Positions 25,900-33,103 of a stretch of DNA of 64,000 nt are shown here, in pieces. Source of the DNA: Planctomycetota bacterium (GTDB lineage: Bacteria > Planctomycetota > B15-G4). A model generated the notes under the pieces. That model worked only from the letters and a program-made list of their open reading frames with translations, was not told the DNA's origin and made no database searches. Location: the NCBI GenBank assembly GCA_029245865.1, contig JAQWOM010000056.1, positions 1 to 64,000 of the forward strand, in the 5' to 3' direction. The stretch's first letter is position 1; every line of letters begins with the position of its first letter. The position numbers and the translations under genes were made by a program.

Positions 25900-27618
25900 A
25901 TGAGCCGATTTGCACGCCCCTTCGCCGAAGCCCTCGCTCCTCTCGTGGAGCTTCCAGTGGCTGACGTCGAGAAGCAGTTGGAGACCCCCCCGAAGCCCGG
26001 CATGGGGCAACTCGCCTTTCCATGTTTCCAGCTGGCCAAAACACTGCGCAAGGCTCCCCCGGCCATTGCCGAAGACCTTGCGTCGAAGATTCAGCCGACC
26101 GGGCTAATCAAAAAAGTGATCGCGACAGGCCCCTACGTCAACGCCTACCTCGACGGCGAGGCCGTCGCGCGCGAGGTCCTCCCTGCGGCACTTGAGGCAG
26201 GTGAATGCTTCGGGAGCCTGAGCATCGGGGGCGGCCGTGCGGTCACCGTGGATTACTCATCCCCGAACATTGCCAAAAGCTTCGGCATCCATCACCTGCG
26301 TTCCACTGTCATAGGACACGCTTTGGTGAACATGCTGAAAGCTGCTGGGTTTCAGCCTGTTGGCATCAACCATCTCGGTGACTGGGGCACGCAGTTCGGC
26401 CAGCTCCTGGCGATCTGGGACGAGAAGGGTGACGAGGCCGAACTGAACGAACGCGGCATTGCTTATCTGCTCGAACTGTACGTGGAGTTCAATGCCGCCA
26501 AGGAGAAGAACCCCGAGCTGCAAGACGTGGCCCGCGCAAAGTTCAGATTGCTTGAAAACGGCGATGCTGAGGCGAGGCGTCTTTGGGCCCTGTTCAGAAA
26601 GGTGTCGCTCGACGAGTTTGAGCGCGTCTACGCCATGCTGGGCATTCAGTTCGATGACATGCGTGGCGAAAGTTTCTATGAGGGGCTGATGCCTGCTGTC
26701 CTCACAGAACTCAAAGAACGCAATCTCTTGACCGAGAGCAAGGGCGCCACCGTGGTGGACCTGGAGGCATTTGATCTGGGCACAGCTCTGGTACGCAAAG
26801 CCGACGGCTCCACCCTGTACCTGACGCGCGATCTGGCCTCTGCCGGCTATCGCAAGGAGAGCTACGATTTCGTGCGCTCGCTCTACGTCGTCGGGGGCTC
26901 TCAGGCGCTTCATTTCGCACAAATGACCAAAGTGCTCGAGCTGATGGAACGCCCCTGGTTCGACACCATAGAGCACGTCCCTTTCGGCCTGATGCGCTTC
27001 AAGGACCGCAAGATGAGCACCCGCAAGGGCGACATCGTGCCGCTCCGAGACGTACTCGAACAGGCAGCAGCGCTCGCGAAGCAGACCATCGTGAAGGGTG
27101 CAGAAGACAAAAGCCGCCCCATTCCAGACGATGTCGATGAGCTGGCACACCGCATCGGCGTGGGCGCCGTCGTTTTCAATGACCTGAAGAACCGCCGGGT
27201 TCGCGATGTCGTGTTCGATTGGGATGAAGTGCTCGCCTTTGACGGTGAAACAGGGCCGTACCTGCAGTACACCGCAGCGCGCATCGCCTCCATGGAAGCT
27301 CGCTACGGGAAGCCCCCTTCTGCTGATGTGGACTTCCACCTGCTCGACGGCCCCGGTGAACTTGCGCTCATCGTTGCGATCTCCGAAATGCCCGACTCGT
27401 TGCAACGCGGCCTGGAATCCTGCGAGCCGTCCTACGTGTCAGACAAACTGCTAGAGATCGCCTCTTTATTCAGCACGCTTTACAGCAACCGCTCGTGGAA
27501 GGTCCTGTCGGAAGATGTCGCTCTCACGGATGCCCGCATGCTGTTGGCGCACGGTGTCCGGCAGGCACTCTGCAATGGCCTCGGCTGGCTCGGGATTCCC
27601 GTGCCCGCACGCATGTAA
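25900..27618 (+). CDS. argS: Arginyl-tRNA synthetase
   Basis: A class I aminoacyl-tRNA synthetase of 572 residues charging tRNA-Arg. The start MSRFARPFAEALAPL is chosen because the longer frame reaches back into the membrane protein gene. The N-terminal Add-1 domain is followed by VDYSSPNIAKSFGIHHLRST, where the HIGH box reads Gly129-Ile-His-His instead of HxGH; KMSKS corresponds to KMSTRKGDIV. The anticodon-binding part contains GPYLQYTAARIASM and LLAHGVRQALCNGLGWLGIPVPARM. No Shine-Dalgarno site is visible. It is followed by apt after 43 bases. Confidence 0.95.
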   Translation: MSRFARPFAEALAPLVELPVADVEKQLETPPKPGMGQLAFPCFQLAKTLRKAPPAIAEDLASKIQPTGLIKKVIATGPYVNAYLDGEAVAREVLPAALEAGECFGSLSIGGGRAVTVDYSSPNIAKSFGIHHLRSTVIGHALVNMLKAAGFQPVGINHLGDWGTQFGQLLAIWDEKGDEAELNERGIAYLLELYVEFNAAKEKNPELQDVARAKFRLLENGDAEARRLWALFRKVSLDEFERVYAMLGIQFDDMRGESFYEGLMPAVLTELKERNLLTESKGATVVDLEAFDLGTALVRKADGSTLYLTRDLASAGYRKESYDFVRSLYVVGGSQALHFAQMTKVLELMERPWFDTIEHVPFGLMRFKDRKMSTRKGDIVPLRDVLEQAAALAKQTIVKGAEDKSRPIPDDVDELAHRIGVGAVVFNDLKNRRVRDVVFDWDEVLAFDGETGPYLQYTAARIASMEARYGKPPSADVDFHLLDGPGELALIVAISEMPDSLQRGLESCEPSYVSDKLLEIASLFSTLYSNRSWKVLSEDVALTDARMLLAHGVRQALCNGLGWLGIPVPARM

Positions 27619-27661
27619 CCGAGCAACGCCCCTACACTTTCTCTCTTGGAGCCCCTCGACG

Positions 27662-28180
27662 ATGACGAACATTGAGAACTTCATTCGCGACATCCCGGAT
27701 TTCCCGAAGCCCGGGATTACATTCAAGGACATCACGCCACTCCTGGGTGACGCCAAGGCCTTCCGCGCAAGCATCGATCAACTCGCCGAGTCGCTTGCCG
27801 GCCTTCCGTGCGATGCCATTGTCGGGATTGAATCCCGAGGATTTCTTTTTGGCGCCGCACTGGCACTTGTCATGGATGTCGGCTTCGTCCCGATCCGAAA
27901 GCCCGGCAAATTGCCCCATGACACCGTGTCCCGCGAATACTCACTCGAATACGGCACCGACACCGTGGAGATGCACCGAGACGGGGTTCAGAGCGGGCAA
28001 TCGCTGATCATCATCGATGACCTGATTGCCACCGGAGGCACCGCCACGGCGGCCTGTGAGCTGGTCGAAGACGTGGGAGCCAAGGTTTCGGCCCTCGGAT
28101 TCATCATCGCCCTCGATTTCATCCCCTGGAGAGATCGTCTGGGAGACCGAGAAGTCCGCGCCCTGCTGCGCTATTCCTGA
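27662..28180 (+). CDS. apt: Adenine phosphoribosyltransferase
   Basis: The 172-residue cytoplasmic enzyme salvages adenine by forming AMP from adenine and PRPP. The PRPP-binding motif is LIIIDDLIATGGTATAA; the adenine-side regions are IPDFPKPGITFKDITPLL and the dimer/flexible loop RKPGKLPHDTVSREYSLEYG. The start MTNIENFIRDIPDFP is preferred over the longer frame that overlaps argS. Length and order match E. coli Apt closely. It is co-directional with argS and the next unknown gene. Confidence 0.96.
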   Translation: MTNIENFIRDIPDFPKPGITFKDITPLLGDAKAFRASIDQLAESLAGLPCDAIVGIESRGFLFGAALALVMDVGFVPIRKPGKLPHDTVSREYSLEYGTDTVEMHRDGVQSGQSLIIIDDLIATGGTATAACELVEDVGAKVSALGFIIALDFIPWRDRLGDREVRALLRYS

Positions 28181-28303
28181 CCTGCTGGCCAGAGAACCCC
28201 CATCCAGGAGATAGATTTCCGGCTCTCCTTGCCTCTTCGATTCCCCGACGTATTCTTCTCTCACACACACGGCCCATCTGCCGATAGAGACATAGAGTTT
28301 CGC

Positions 28304-28852
28304 ATGCCCACCTCCAAGACGAGCCTCCCGATGTCGACTCGCTTCCAAGACAAGTTGAAGCAGATCCGCGATGCCAGCCAAAAACGCAGCGAGGCCTCCC
28401 ATAAGGTCCGCTCCGAGGCTGACATTCAGAAATCCCAACTCACTGTGGCTGCCTTTGAGTACCGCGAGCAGCTGGAAGTCGTGATCGACGACTTCGTGAA
28501 GAATTTCCTCACCGAGGCCCCTGGCTTCGCACTGACCCGGGGATTCTTCGAGGGCAAGTACATGCTGGCCCTCCGCCTCGACGAGCAGTTGATCGACAGC
28601 GACGGCCAGATTGGCAACTATTTCTCGCGTCTGATGTTCCTGCTCGACCCCCACAGCAACGAGAAGACCTTCGGCATTCAGTGCCGCAAGACCATCCGGA
28701 ACCGCGATTTCGAGACCCACAGCCACGCCACCACCATGGACGGGGTAGGCCGAGAGGAACTCGAGCAGTTCATCGAATCCCAGTTCCTTGGGTTTGCCGA
28801 GGGCTATTTCGGTGAGACGAATCTGACCAAGCCCTCCAGCCTTCCTATCTGA
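28304..28852 (+). CDS. Conserved-looking protein of unknown function
   Basis: A soluble protein of 182 residues from the ATG at 28304, or 173 from 28331. It begins with a charged helix (STRFQDKLKQIRDASQKRSEASHKVRSEAD), followed by a mixed alpha/beta part with GFALTRGFFEGKYMLALRLDEQLIDSDG and ending FLGFAEGYFGETNLTKPSSLPI. No signal peptide, membrane segment or metal motif. Composition and codon use look like the neighbouring genes, so it is probably real. No family recognised. It lies 123 bases after apt and before the long leader of the sigma gene. Confidence 0.65.
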   Translation: MPTSKTSLPMSTRFQDKLKQIRDASQKRSEASHKVRSEADIQKSQLTVAAFEYREQLEVVIDDFVKNFLTEAPGFALTRGFFEGKYMLALRLDEQLIDSDGQIGNYFSRLMFLLDPHSNEKTFGIQCRKTIRNRDFETHSHATTMDGVGREELEQFIESQFLGFAEGYFGETNLTKPSSLPI

Positions 28853-29171
28853 ATCGCTGGATTTTGAGGCCTTTTCGAGGCCTTGAACGTCGCACTTCAT
28901 GGCGAACAGCCAACTCCTGGCCCTCGCCCGCGGGATCTCCTGAGAAGGCCTTGGATTTTTTTGTTCCCAAAAGAAAACTAACGGTTAAGTTAGTATTCAG
29001 GAATGACGATCACTTGGAGTGACGTTGTTCTCGCAGCAGGATTGATTTTCATCGGTATCTGCCCCTCATGCTTCTCGCTCCACCAGAAGCTGTGGCTTGT
29101 ACAGTTTGTACACCTTGCACCGATAACATTCCTGCTGTCGCTACCTCTGAGCTCTCCAGGCCTAGAGGTGG
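28853..29171. other. Non-coding leader region upstream of the sigma gene
   Basis: This stretch holds a short inverted repeat AGGCC/GGCCT near 28868-28884, a run of seven T near 28955-28961 and the palindrome at 28977-28994. The start of the sigma gene transcript should lie here, since the aptamer downstream must be transcribed. A small open frame (29003-29191) ends inside the aptamer and is not accepted as a gene. Confidence 0.5.
28977..28994. promoter_or_regulatory. Possible operator: inverted repeat ACTAAC-N6-GTTAGT
   Basis: Perfect 6-base arms (ACTAAC and GTTAGT) flank GGTTAA, about 180 bases before the c-di-GMP aptamer and in the only AT-rich part of the leader. It could bind a dimeric regulator of the sigma gene or overlap its promoter. 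No factor can be named. Confidence 0.3.
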
Positions 29172-29258
29172 ACAGGGCAAACCGTCCGTAAGGGCGGGAC
29201 GCAAAACTAAAGGGCCCGGCCACCGCCATGCGGCTGACCGGGCAGCCAGTTGCCGACA
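29172..29258 (+). promoter_or_regulatory. Cyclic-di-GMP-I (GEMM-I) riboswitch aptamer
   Basis: The order of conserved parts matches the GEMM-I class. ACAGGGCAAACC opens the aptamer; P2 is CCGTCC (29182-29187) paired to GGGCGG (29192-29197) across a GTAA tetraloop of the GNRA type; GGACGCAAA follows (29197-29205). P3 is GCCCGG (29214-29219) paired with CCGGGC (29238-29243), with an inner CCGC/GCGG helix; then AGCCAGTTGCC closes, with GGCAA (29176-29180) complementary to TTGCC (29250-29254). The Shine-Dalgarno AGGAG (29263-29267) of the sigma gene starts eight bases after P1, so the platform probably controls translation start. No terminator hairpin with a T-run is visible. Whether ligand turns expression on or off cannot be told. 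Confidence 0.88.
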
Positions 29259-29276
29259 AAACAGGAGAAGTCGCCG

Positions 29277-30191
29277 ATGTCCGTTACGAAAGCTGCACCC
29301 AAAGCCAAGAAGTCGTCCACCAAGTCCCCCAAGGCCACCGCGAAGAAGGCCACGAAGCGCAAGACCACTGCGAAGGCCAAGTCAAAGGCCAAGTCGCCTG
29401 CCAAGCGCAAGAAGGTCTTCGGCGAAATCGGTGGGGAGAATGAGAAGCTCTGGCGCACCTACGCCAAGTCTCACGACCCTGCTCTGCGCAATCAGCTCAT
29501 GGAGATGTACCTGCCCGTTGTGCAGTTCATCGCCGAACGCTTGCAGTTGACCCTTCCCCGCAGCATCGAAGTCGATGACCTCAAGAGCGCCGGCGTGTTC
29601 GGGCTCATGGATGCCATTGATGGCTTCGACATCGATCGCGGTATCAAGTTCAAGACCTACTGCAGCACCCGCATTCGCGGAGCCATCCTCGATGAGCTTC
29701 GTAGCCAGGACTGGGTCCCCCGCCTTGTGCGACTCCGTGGACATCAGTTGGCTCGCACGCAGGCGGCACTTGAAGCGCGACACGGCCGACTGCCTACGGA
29801 CGCAGAGATGGCGGAAGAGATGAACCTGAGTGTTCACGCTTACATCGCCATCACTGAAGAAGCTCGTGCGCACACCGTGCGGTCGCTCTCAGAGTCCTGG
29901 GACGACGGGTCAGGTGACCAGCCGGTTGAAAAAATTGATTTCCTCCGGGATCCGAACTCGCCAAACCCGGCCGATGTGCTGAACCAAGAAGATGTCATGG
30001 TTGCCATCATCCGCTCCCTGAACCGCAGGGAGAAAGAGATCATCCTCATGTACTACCGCGACGGATTGACCATGAAGCAGATCGGAAGCCTCATGACACT
30101 CACCGAGTCGCGCGTCTGTCAGGTACACAGCAACGTGATGCGTAAGTTGAAGTTGCATCTCGAAGAGCGCCACCAGCAACTGGCGGTCTGA
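29277..30191 (+). CDS. FliA/WhiG-family RNA polymerase sigma factor with H1-like N-terminal tail
   Basis: The start at 29277 is fixed by AGGAG nine bases upstream. Residues 1-46 are almost only Lys, Ala, Ser, Thr and Pro, like a histone H1 tail. The sigma part then shows region 2 (YLPVVQFIAERL, VDDLKSAGVFGLMDAIDGFD, KFKTYCSTRIRGAILDELRSQDWVPR), region 3 (RHGRLPTDAEMAEEM) and region 4 (LNRREKEIILMYYRDGLTMKQIGSLMTLTESRVCQVHSNVMRKL). The GAILDELRxxDWVPR signature is that of the sigma-28 group (FliA, WhiG, SigD). It sits directly under a c-di-GMP riboswitch. No flagellar gene or anti-sigma factor (FlgM, RsiG) lies in the window, so the regulon is unknown. Confidence 0.93.
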   Translation: MSVTKAAPKAKKSSTKSPKATAKKATKRKTTAKAKSKAKSPAKRKKVFGEIGGENEKLWRTYAKSHDPALRNQLMEMYLPVVQFIAERLQLTLPRSIEVDDLKSAGVFGLMDAIDGFDIDRGIKFKTYCSTRIRGAILDELRSQDWVPRLVRLRGHQLARTQAALEARHGRLPTDAEMAEEMNLSVHAYIAITEEARAHTVRSLSESWDDGSGDQPVEKIDFLRDPNSPNPADVLNQEDVMVAIIRSLNRREKEIILMYYRDGLTMKQIGSLMTLTESRVCQVHSNVMRKLKLHLEERHQQLAV

Positions 30192-30197
30192 TCTTCG

Positions 30198-30240
30198 GCG
30201 TACACCGGGTCTGGCCGTGGGAGGCGGGCCCGGTGTATGC
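30198..30240. terminator. Strong hairpin between convergent genes
   Basis: GCGTACACCGGG pairs with CCCGGTGTATGC (12 pairs including one G-T) around a 19-base loop, seven bases after the sigma gene stop and before the end of the convergent DUF454 gene. No T-run follows on either strand, so it may be a bidirectional or processing hairpin rather than a classic terminator. Confidence 0.5.
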
Positions 30241-30279
30241 GCTGCAGCAACCGACTGACGAAGGGCAGCGAAAAGCGTC

Positions 30280-30762
30280 CTATTCTGGGCTGCCCTCGCC
30301 ATCTTTCCACACGGGTAAGCGCGCAAGGAAGGCAATCAGGCAGGCGCCGACAAGCACCAAGGCGATCCGGCCGAACAAGCTGTCGAGCACCCACGCCGAA
30401 ATGCCGAGGGTCACCACGACCAAAACAATGGCCTTGGACTTCACCCCCACGGGAAGTGCTCGGCGATCTCGCCAGGCTTTCAAAGTGGGGCCGAACACTC
30501 GGTGCCTGAGCAACCATTCCAGAAAGCGTGGATCACCTCGGGCAAAGCAGGCCGCAGCCAACAGAAGGAAGGGAGTGGTTGGCAACAACGGCAGAACAGC
30601 GCCCGCCCCACCAAGACCGACACAGGCGAAGCCCGCCACCAGCCACACCCGACGCGAGGCTCGACTTGATTGCACAGGCTCAGCGCTCAGTTTCTCAGCC
30701 GAAGTCTGTTCAGCTGCCGTTTCTGAGACGGCTCGCGGCGACGATCCAGGATTGATAGTCAT
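30280..30762 (-). CDS. YbaN/DUF454 small inner-membrane protein
   Basis: From the ATG at 30762 the protein has 160 residues. The diagnostic DUF454 stretch is GLGGAGAVLPLLPTTPFLLLAAACFARG with the following FLEWLLRHRVFGPTLKAWRDRRALP; two further hydrophobic segments are VKSKAIVLVVVTLGISAWV and IALVLVGACLIAFLARLPVW. The first 40 residues are polar and Ser/Ala/Glu-rich. Function of the family is unknown. The gene is divergent from birA (84 bases) and convergent with the sigma gene. Confidence 0.85.
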   Translation of the reverse strand: MTINPGSSPRAVSETAAEQTSAEKLSAEPVQSSRASRRVWLVAGFACVGLGGAGAVLPLLPTTPFLLLAAACFARGDPRFLEWLLRHRVFGPTLKAWRDRRALPVGVKSKAIVLVVVTLGISAWVLDSLFGRIALVLVGACLIAFLARLPVWKDGEGSPE

Positions 30763-30846
30763 GAGGCGCTTGAGAGGATAGCCGCAACAGCCTGCCGTCG
30801 TCAGCACCTCAACAGAGCTTCATGCCATTGTTGCTAACATCCAGGC

Positions 30847-31581
30847 ATGCGTTCTTACACGATTCAGCACTACGACACGCTTGACAGCACAAATACCCGC
30901 GCACGGCGCCTGGTCGAAAGCGGCGAAGCACCTGCGGGCTTGGTCGTGGTTGCAAACGAGCAGACCGCTGGCCGAGGGCAGCGAGGCGCTCCCTGGGTCA
31001 CGGTCCCAGGCGCTTCCCTTGCGGCCAGCCTCGTGATCGCGCGCCCCGACCTGCCCCGGCCGAGCCGGATCACTCTCCTGGCCGCTCTTGCCGCCGCACG
31101 ATCGCTCGAAGCACTCGGCAGTCAATCCATCTCTATTAAGTGGCCCAACGACCTCATGCGGCAAGAACGCAAGATCGGTGGGTTGCTCGTAGAAGGGGTC
31201 CACTCCCCCTCGGGCGAAGCCATGCTCGTGGTGGGCCTCGGAGTCAACCTGTCCCTCCAACCCGGCGACCTGCCCTCCTCACTCCGTTCATCAGCAGGTG
31301 ACGCAGGACTGCCTGCAGACACACTCACCAGGGATGCTCTGCTCATGCGCGTGCTTGAAGAACTCGATCGCCTGCTGGATGGCGTGGGGACAAAGGCCGA
31401 TCAAGCGGCCGGCGAGGAATACAGGCAGCGATCCTGGTTACGAGGCCGGCGAGTCTGCCTGGACTGGGCAGGAAAGGAGGAACATGTCGAGATCGCCGAT
31501 GTCACCGGCGAAGGCGACCTGATTCTTGCGGACGGCCGCACGGCACGCGGCGAAGAGGTCCGACTGATTCCTCAGCCCTGA
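30847..31581 (+). CDS. birA: Biotin--[biotin carboxyl-carrier protein] ligase
   Basis: A 244-residue class I biotin ligase that activates biotin with ATP and attaches it to the carrier protein of acetyl-CoA carboxylase and relatives. DSTNTRARRLV, the nucleotide loop QTAGRGQRGAPW, KWPNDLM and KIGGLLVEG appear in the usual order, followed by the C-terminal SH3-like cap. There is no N-terminal winged helix, so unlike E. coli BirA it should not be a repressor. The ATG at 30847 is immediately before the conserved start MRSYTIQHYDTLDSTN. Confidence 0.93.
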   Translation: MRSYTIQHYDTLDSTNTRARRLVESGEAPAGLVVVANEQTAGRGQRGAPWVTVPGASLAASLVIARPDLPRPSRITLLAALAAARSLEALGSQSISIKWPNDLMRQERKIGGLLVEGVHSPSGEAMLVVGLGVNLSLQPGDLPSSLRSSAGDAGLPADTLTRDALLMRVLEELDRLLDGVGTKADQAAGEEYRQRSWLRGRRVCLDWAGKEEHVEIADVTGEGDLILADGRTARGEEVRLIPQP

Positions 31582-31748
31582 TCGGCTCATCCCAGCTGTC
31601 TGAGGCCAGGGGAAGATCTGCACACCGGCGACCAGACACCGCATTGGCTCTCGAGTCTGGCCGCGTACGTTGATCGCCCCACGCAGACACTCCTATACTT
31701 ATTGACTAGGTTCAGCCCTCTCGATTTGCCCCCCATAGCCAGCCTGCC

Positions 31749-32471
31749 ATGACTTCCATCCGCCTTGACGGTCGCGCAGCCCATGAGCTCCGACCGATTC
31801 ACTTCACTCGCCAATGGCTGCCCTCTGTCCCAGGCTCGGTCCTTGTCGATGCAGGTCGAACCCGAGTGCTGTGCACGGCCATCATCACCGAAGGCGTTCC
31901 TGCCTTCTTGCGTAACAGTGACCAGGGCTGGCTCACGGCCGAGTATTCCATGCTTCCGGCCTCAACAGACACCCGCAAACACCGTGATCGCAATGGGCGC
32001 GTTGACGGTCGATCCGTCGAGATTCAGCGGCTCATCGGCAGGGCCTTGCGCGCTGTCGTCGACCGCAAAGCCATCAAAGGACGCACCATTTGGGTTGACT
32101 GCGATGTCCTCGCTGCGGATGGCGGTACCCGCACCACAAGCATCAACGGGGCCTACGTTGCAGTCCACGACGCACTCATGGACCTGAAGAATCAGGGCGA
32201 ACTCAAGCAGTGGCCACTCAAGGACTCTATCCAGGCCACCAGCATTGGCATCGTCGATGACGGACTTTGCGTCGATCTCAGCTACTACGAGGACAGTTCG
32301 GCCGATGTAGATCTCAACCTCATCATGACCGGCGAAGGACAACTTGTTGAACTCGGAGGAGGTGCCGAGCAAGGCACCTTTAGTGTCGAGCACATGCACG
32401 AAATGGTCTCGATGGGTCAGTCGGCTCTGCAGCGCATCAAGGCGCTCCAGGAAGAAGCCCTCACGAAGTGA
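31749..32471 (+). CDS. rph: Ribonuclease PH
   Basis: The 240-residue phosphorolytic 3'-5' exoribonuclease trims tRNA 3' ends, releasing nucleoside diphosphates. VDAGRTRVLCTAII, GWLTAEYSMLPAST, the GRVDGRSVEIQRLIGRALRAVVD signature with the phosphate-binding Arg, and VDCDVLAADGGTRTTSINGAYVA are all present. It overlaps rdgB by four bases (GTGA), the common rph-rdgB pairing. About 170 bases separate it from birA. Confidence 0.96.
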   Translation: MTSIRLDGRAAHELRPIHFTRQWLPSVPGSVLVDAGRTRVLCTAIITEGVPAFLRNSDQGWLTAEYSMLPASTDTRKHRDRNGRVDGRSVEIQRLIGRALRAVVDRKAIKGRTIWVDCDVLAADGGTRTTSINGAYVAVHDALMDLKNQGELKQWPLKDSIQATSIGIVDDGLCVDLSYYEDSSADVDLNLIMTGEGQLVELGGGAEQGTFSVEHMHEMVSMGQSALQRIKALQEEALTK

Positions 32472-33103
32472 ATCGCCTGGTCGTTGCTACGACGAACAAG
32501 GGCAAGCTTGCCGAACTCACCCCGATGCTCCGTTTGCTGGGCTATGAGGTCTGCGGCCTCGCTGACTTCCCAGACATTCCCGTAGCCGTGGAAGACGGAA
32601 AAACCTTTGCTGAGAATGCCCAGAAGAAGGCGGATCACTACGCCCGAGCCACCGGGATGGATGCCCTCGCGGATGACTCGGGGCTGTGTGTGGGGGCATT
32701 AGACGACGCCCCGGGTGTCCACTCGGCACGTTTCGCAGGCGACGGTGCGAACGACACCCAGAACAACGAAGCCCTTCTGCTTCAACTTCAGGGAACTGAG
32801 AATCGCTCAGCACACTTTGCATGCGTCCTCTGCCTCGTCCGACAAGACAAGCCCGTCGCCCTCATGGAGGGACGGTGTGAGGGGCACATCGCCGAGACCC
32901 CTCGTGGAACGAATGGTTTCGGGTACGACCCTTTGTTCATTCCGAATCACCCCTCAGCACAGGGCCGTACTTTCGCCGAGGCACCCAGCGACCTGAAACG
33001 CGAACTCTCTCACAGAGCAGCCGCACTGGCGGCCCTCCGCACCATGCTTGAGCACGAAGCCGTCGGCGCCTCGCCTGGCTCAGGGGCTGGAGCGTCATCA
33101 TGA
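32468..33103 (+). CDS. rdgB: dITP/XTP pyrophosphatase (RdgB/HAM1)
   Basis: A 211-residue house-cleaning enzyme hydrolysing dITP, ITP and XTP to the monophosphates. The N-terminal substrate loop VVATTNKGKLAEL, the catalytic ADDSGLCVGALDDAPGVHSARFAG and GFGYDPLFIP are clear. The last 15 residues are an extra Gly/Ser/Ala tail. The GTG start overlaps the rph stop and its own stop overlaps lepA by four bases, so rph, rdgB and lepA form one coupled operon. Confidence 0.95.
   Translation: MNRLVVATTNKGKLAELTPMLRLLGYEVCGLADFPDIPVAVEDGKTFAENAQKKADHYARATGMDALADDSGLCVGALDDAPGVHSARFAGDGANDTQNNEALLLQLQGTENRSAHFACVLCLVRQDKPVALMEGRCEGHIAETPRGTNGFGYDPLFIPNHPSAQGRTFAEAPSDLKRELSHRAAALAALRTMLEHEAVGASPGSGAGASS

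Noticed and set aside
26257-27405. Long open frame (382 residues) on the minus strand inside argS
   Set aside because: It is fully antisense to a clear arginyl-tRNA synthetase and has no motif; typical of GC-rich codon bias.
29003-29191. A 62-residue hydrophobic open frame upstream of the sigma gene
   Set aside because: Its stop codon is formed by the tetraloop of the c-di-GMP aptamer, so translation would disrupt the aptamer; AGG is too close to the ATG for a normal start. More likely chance.
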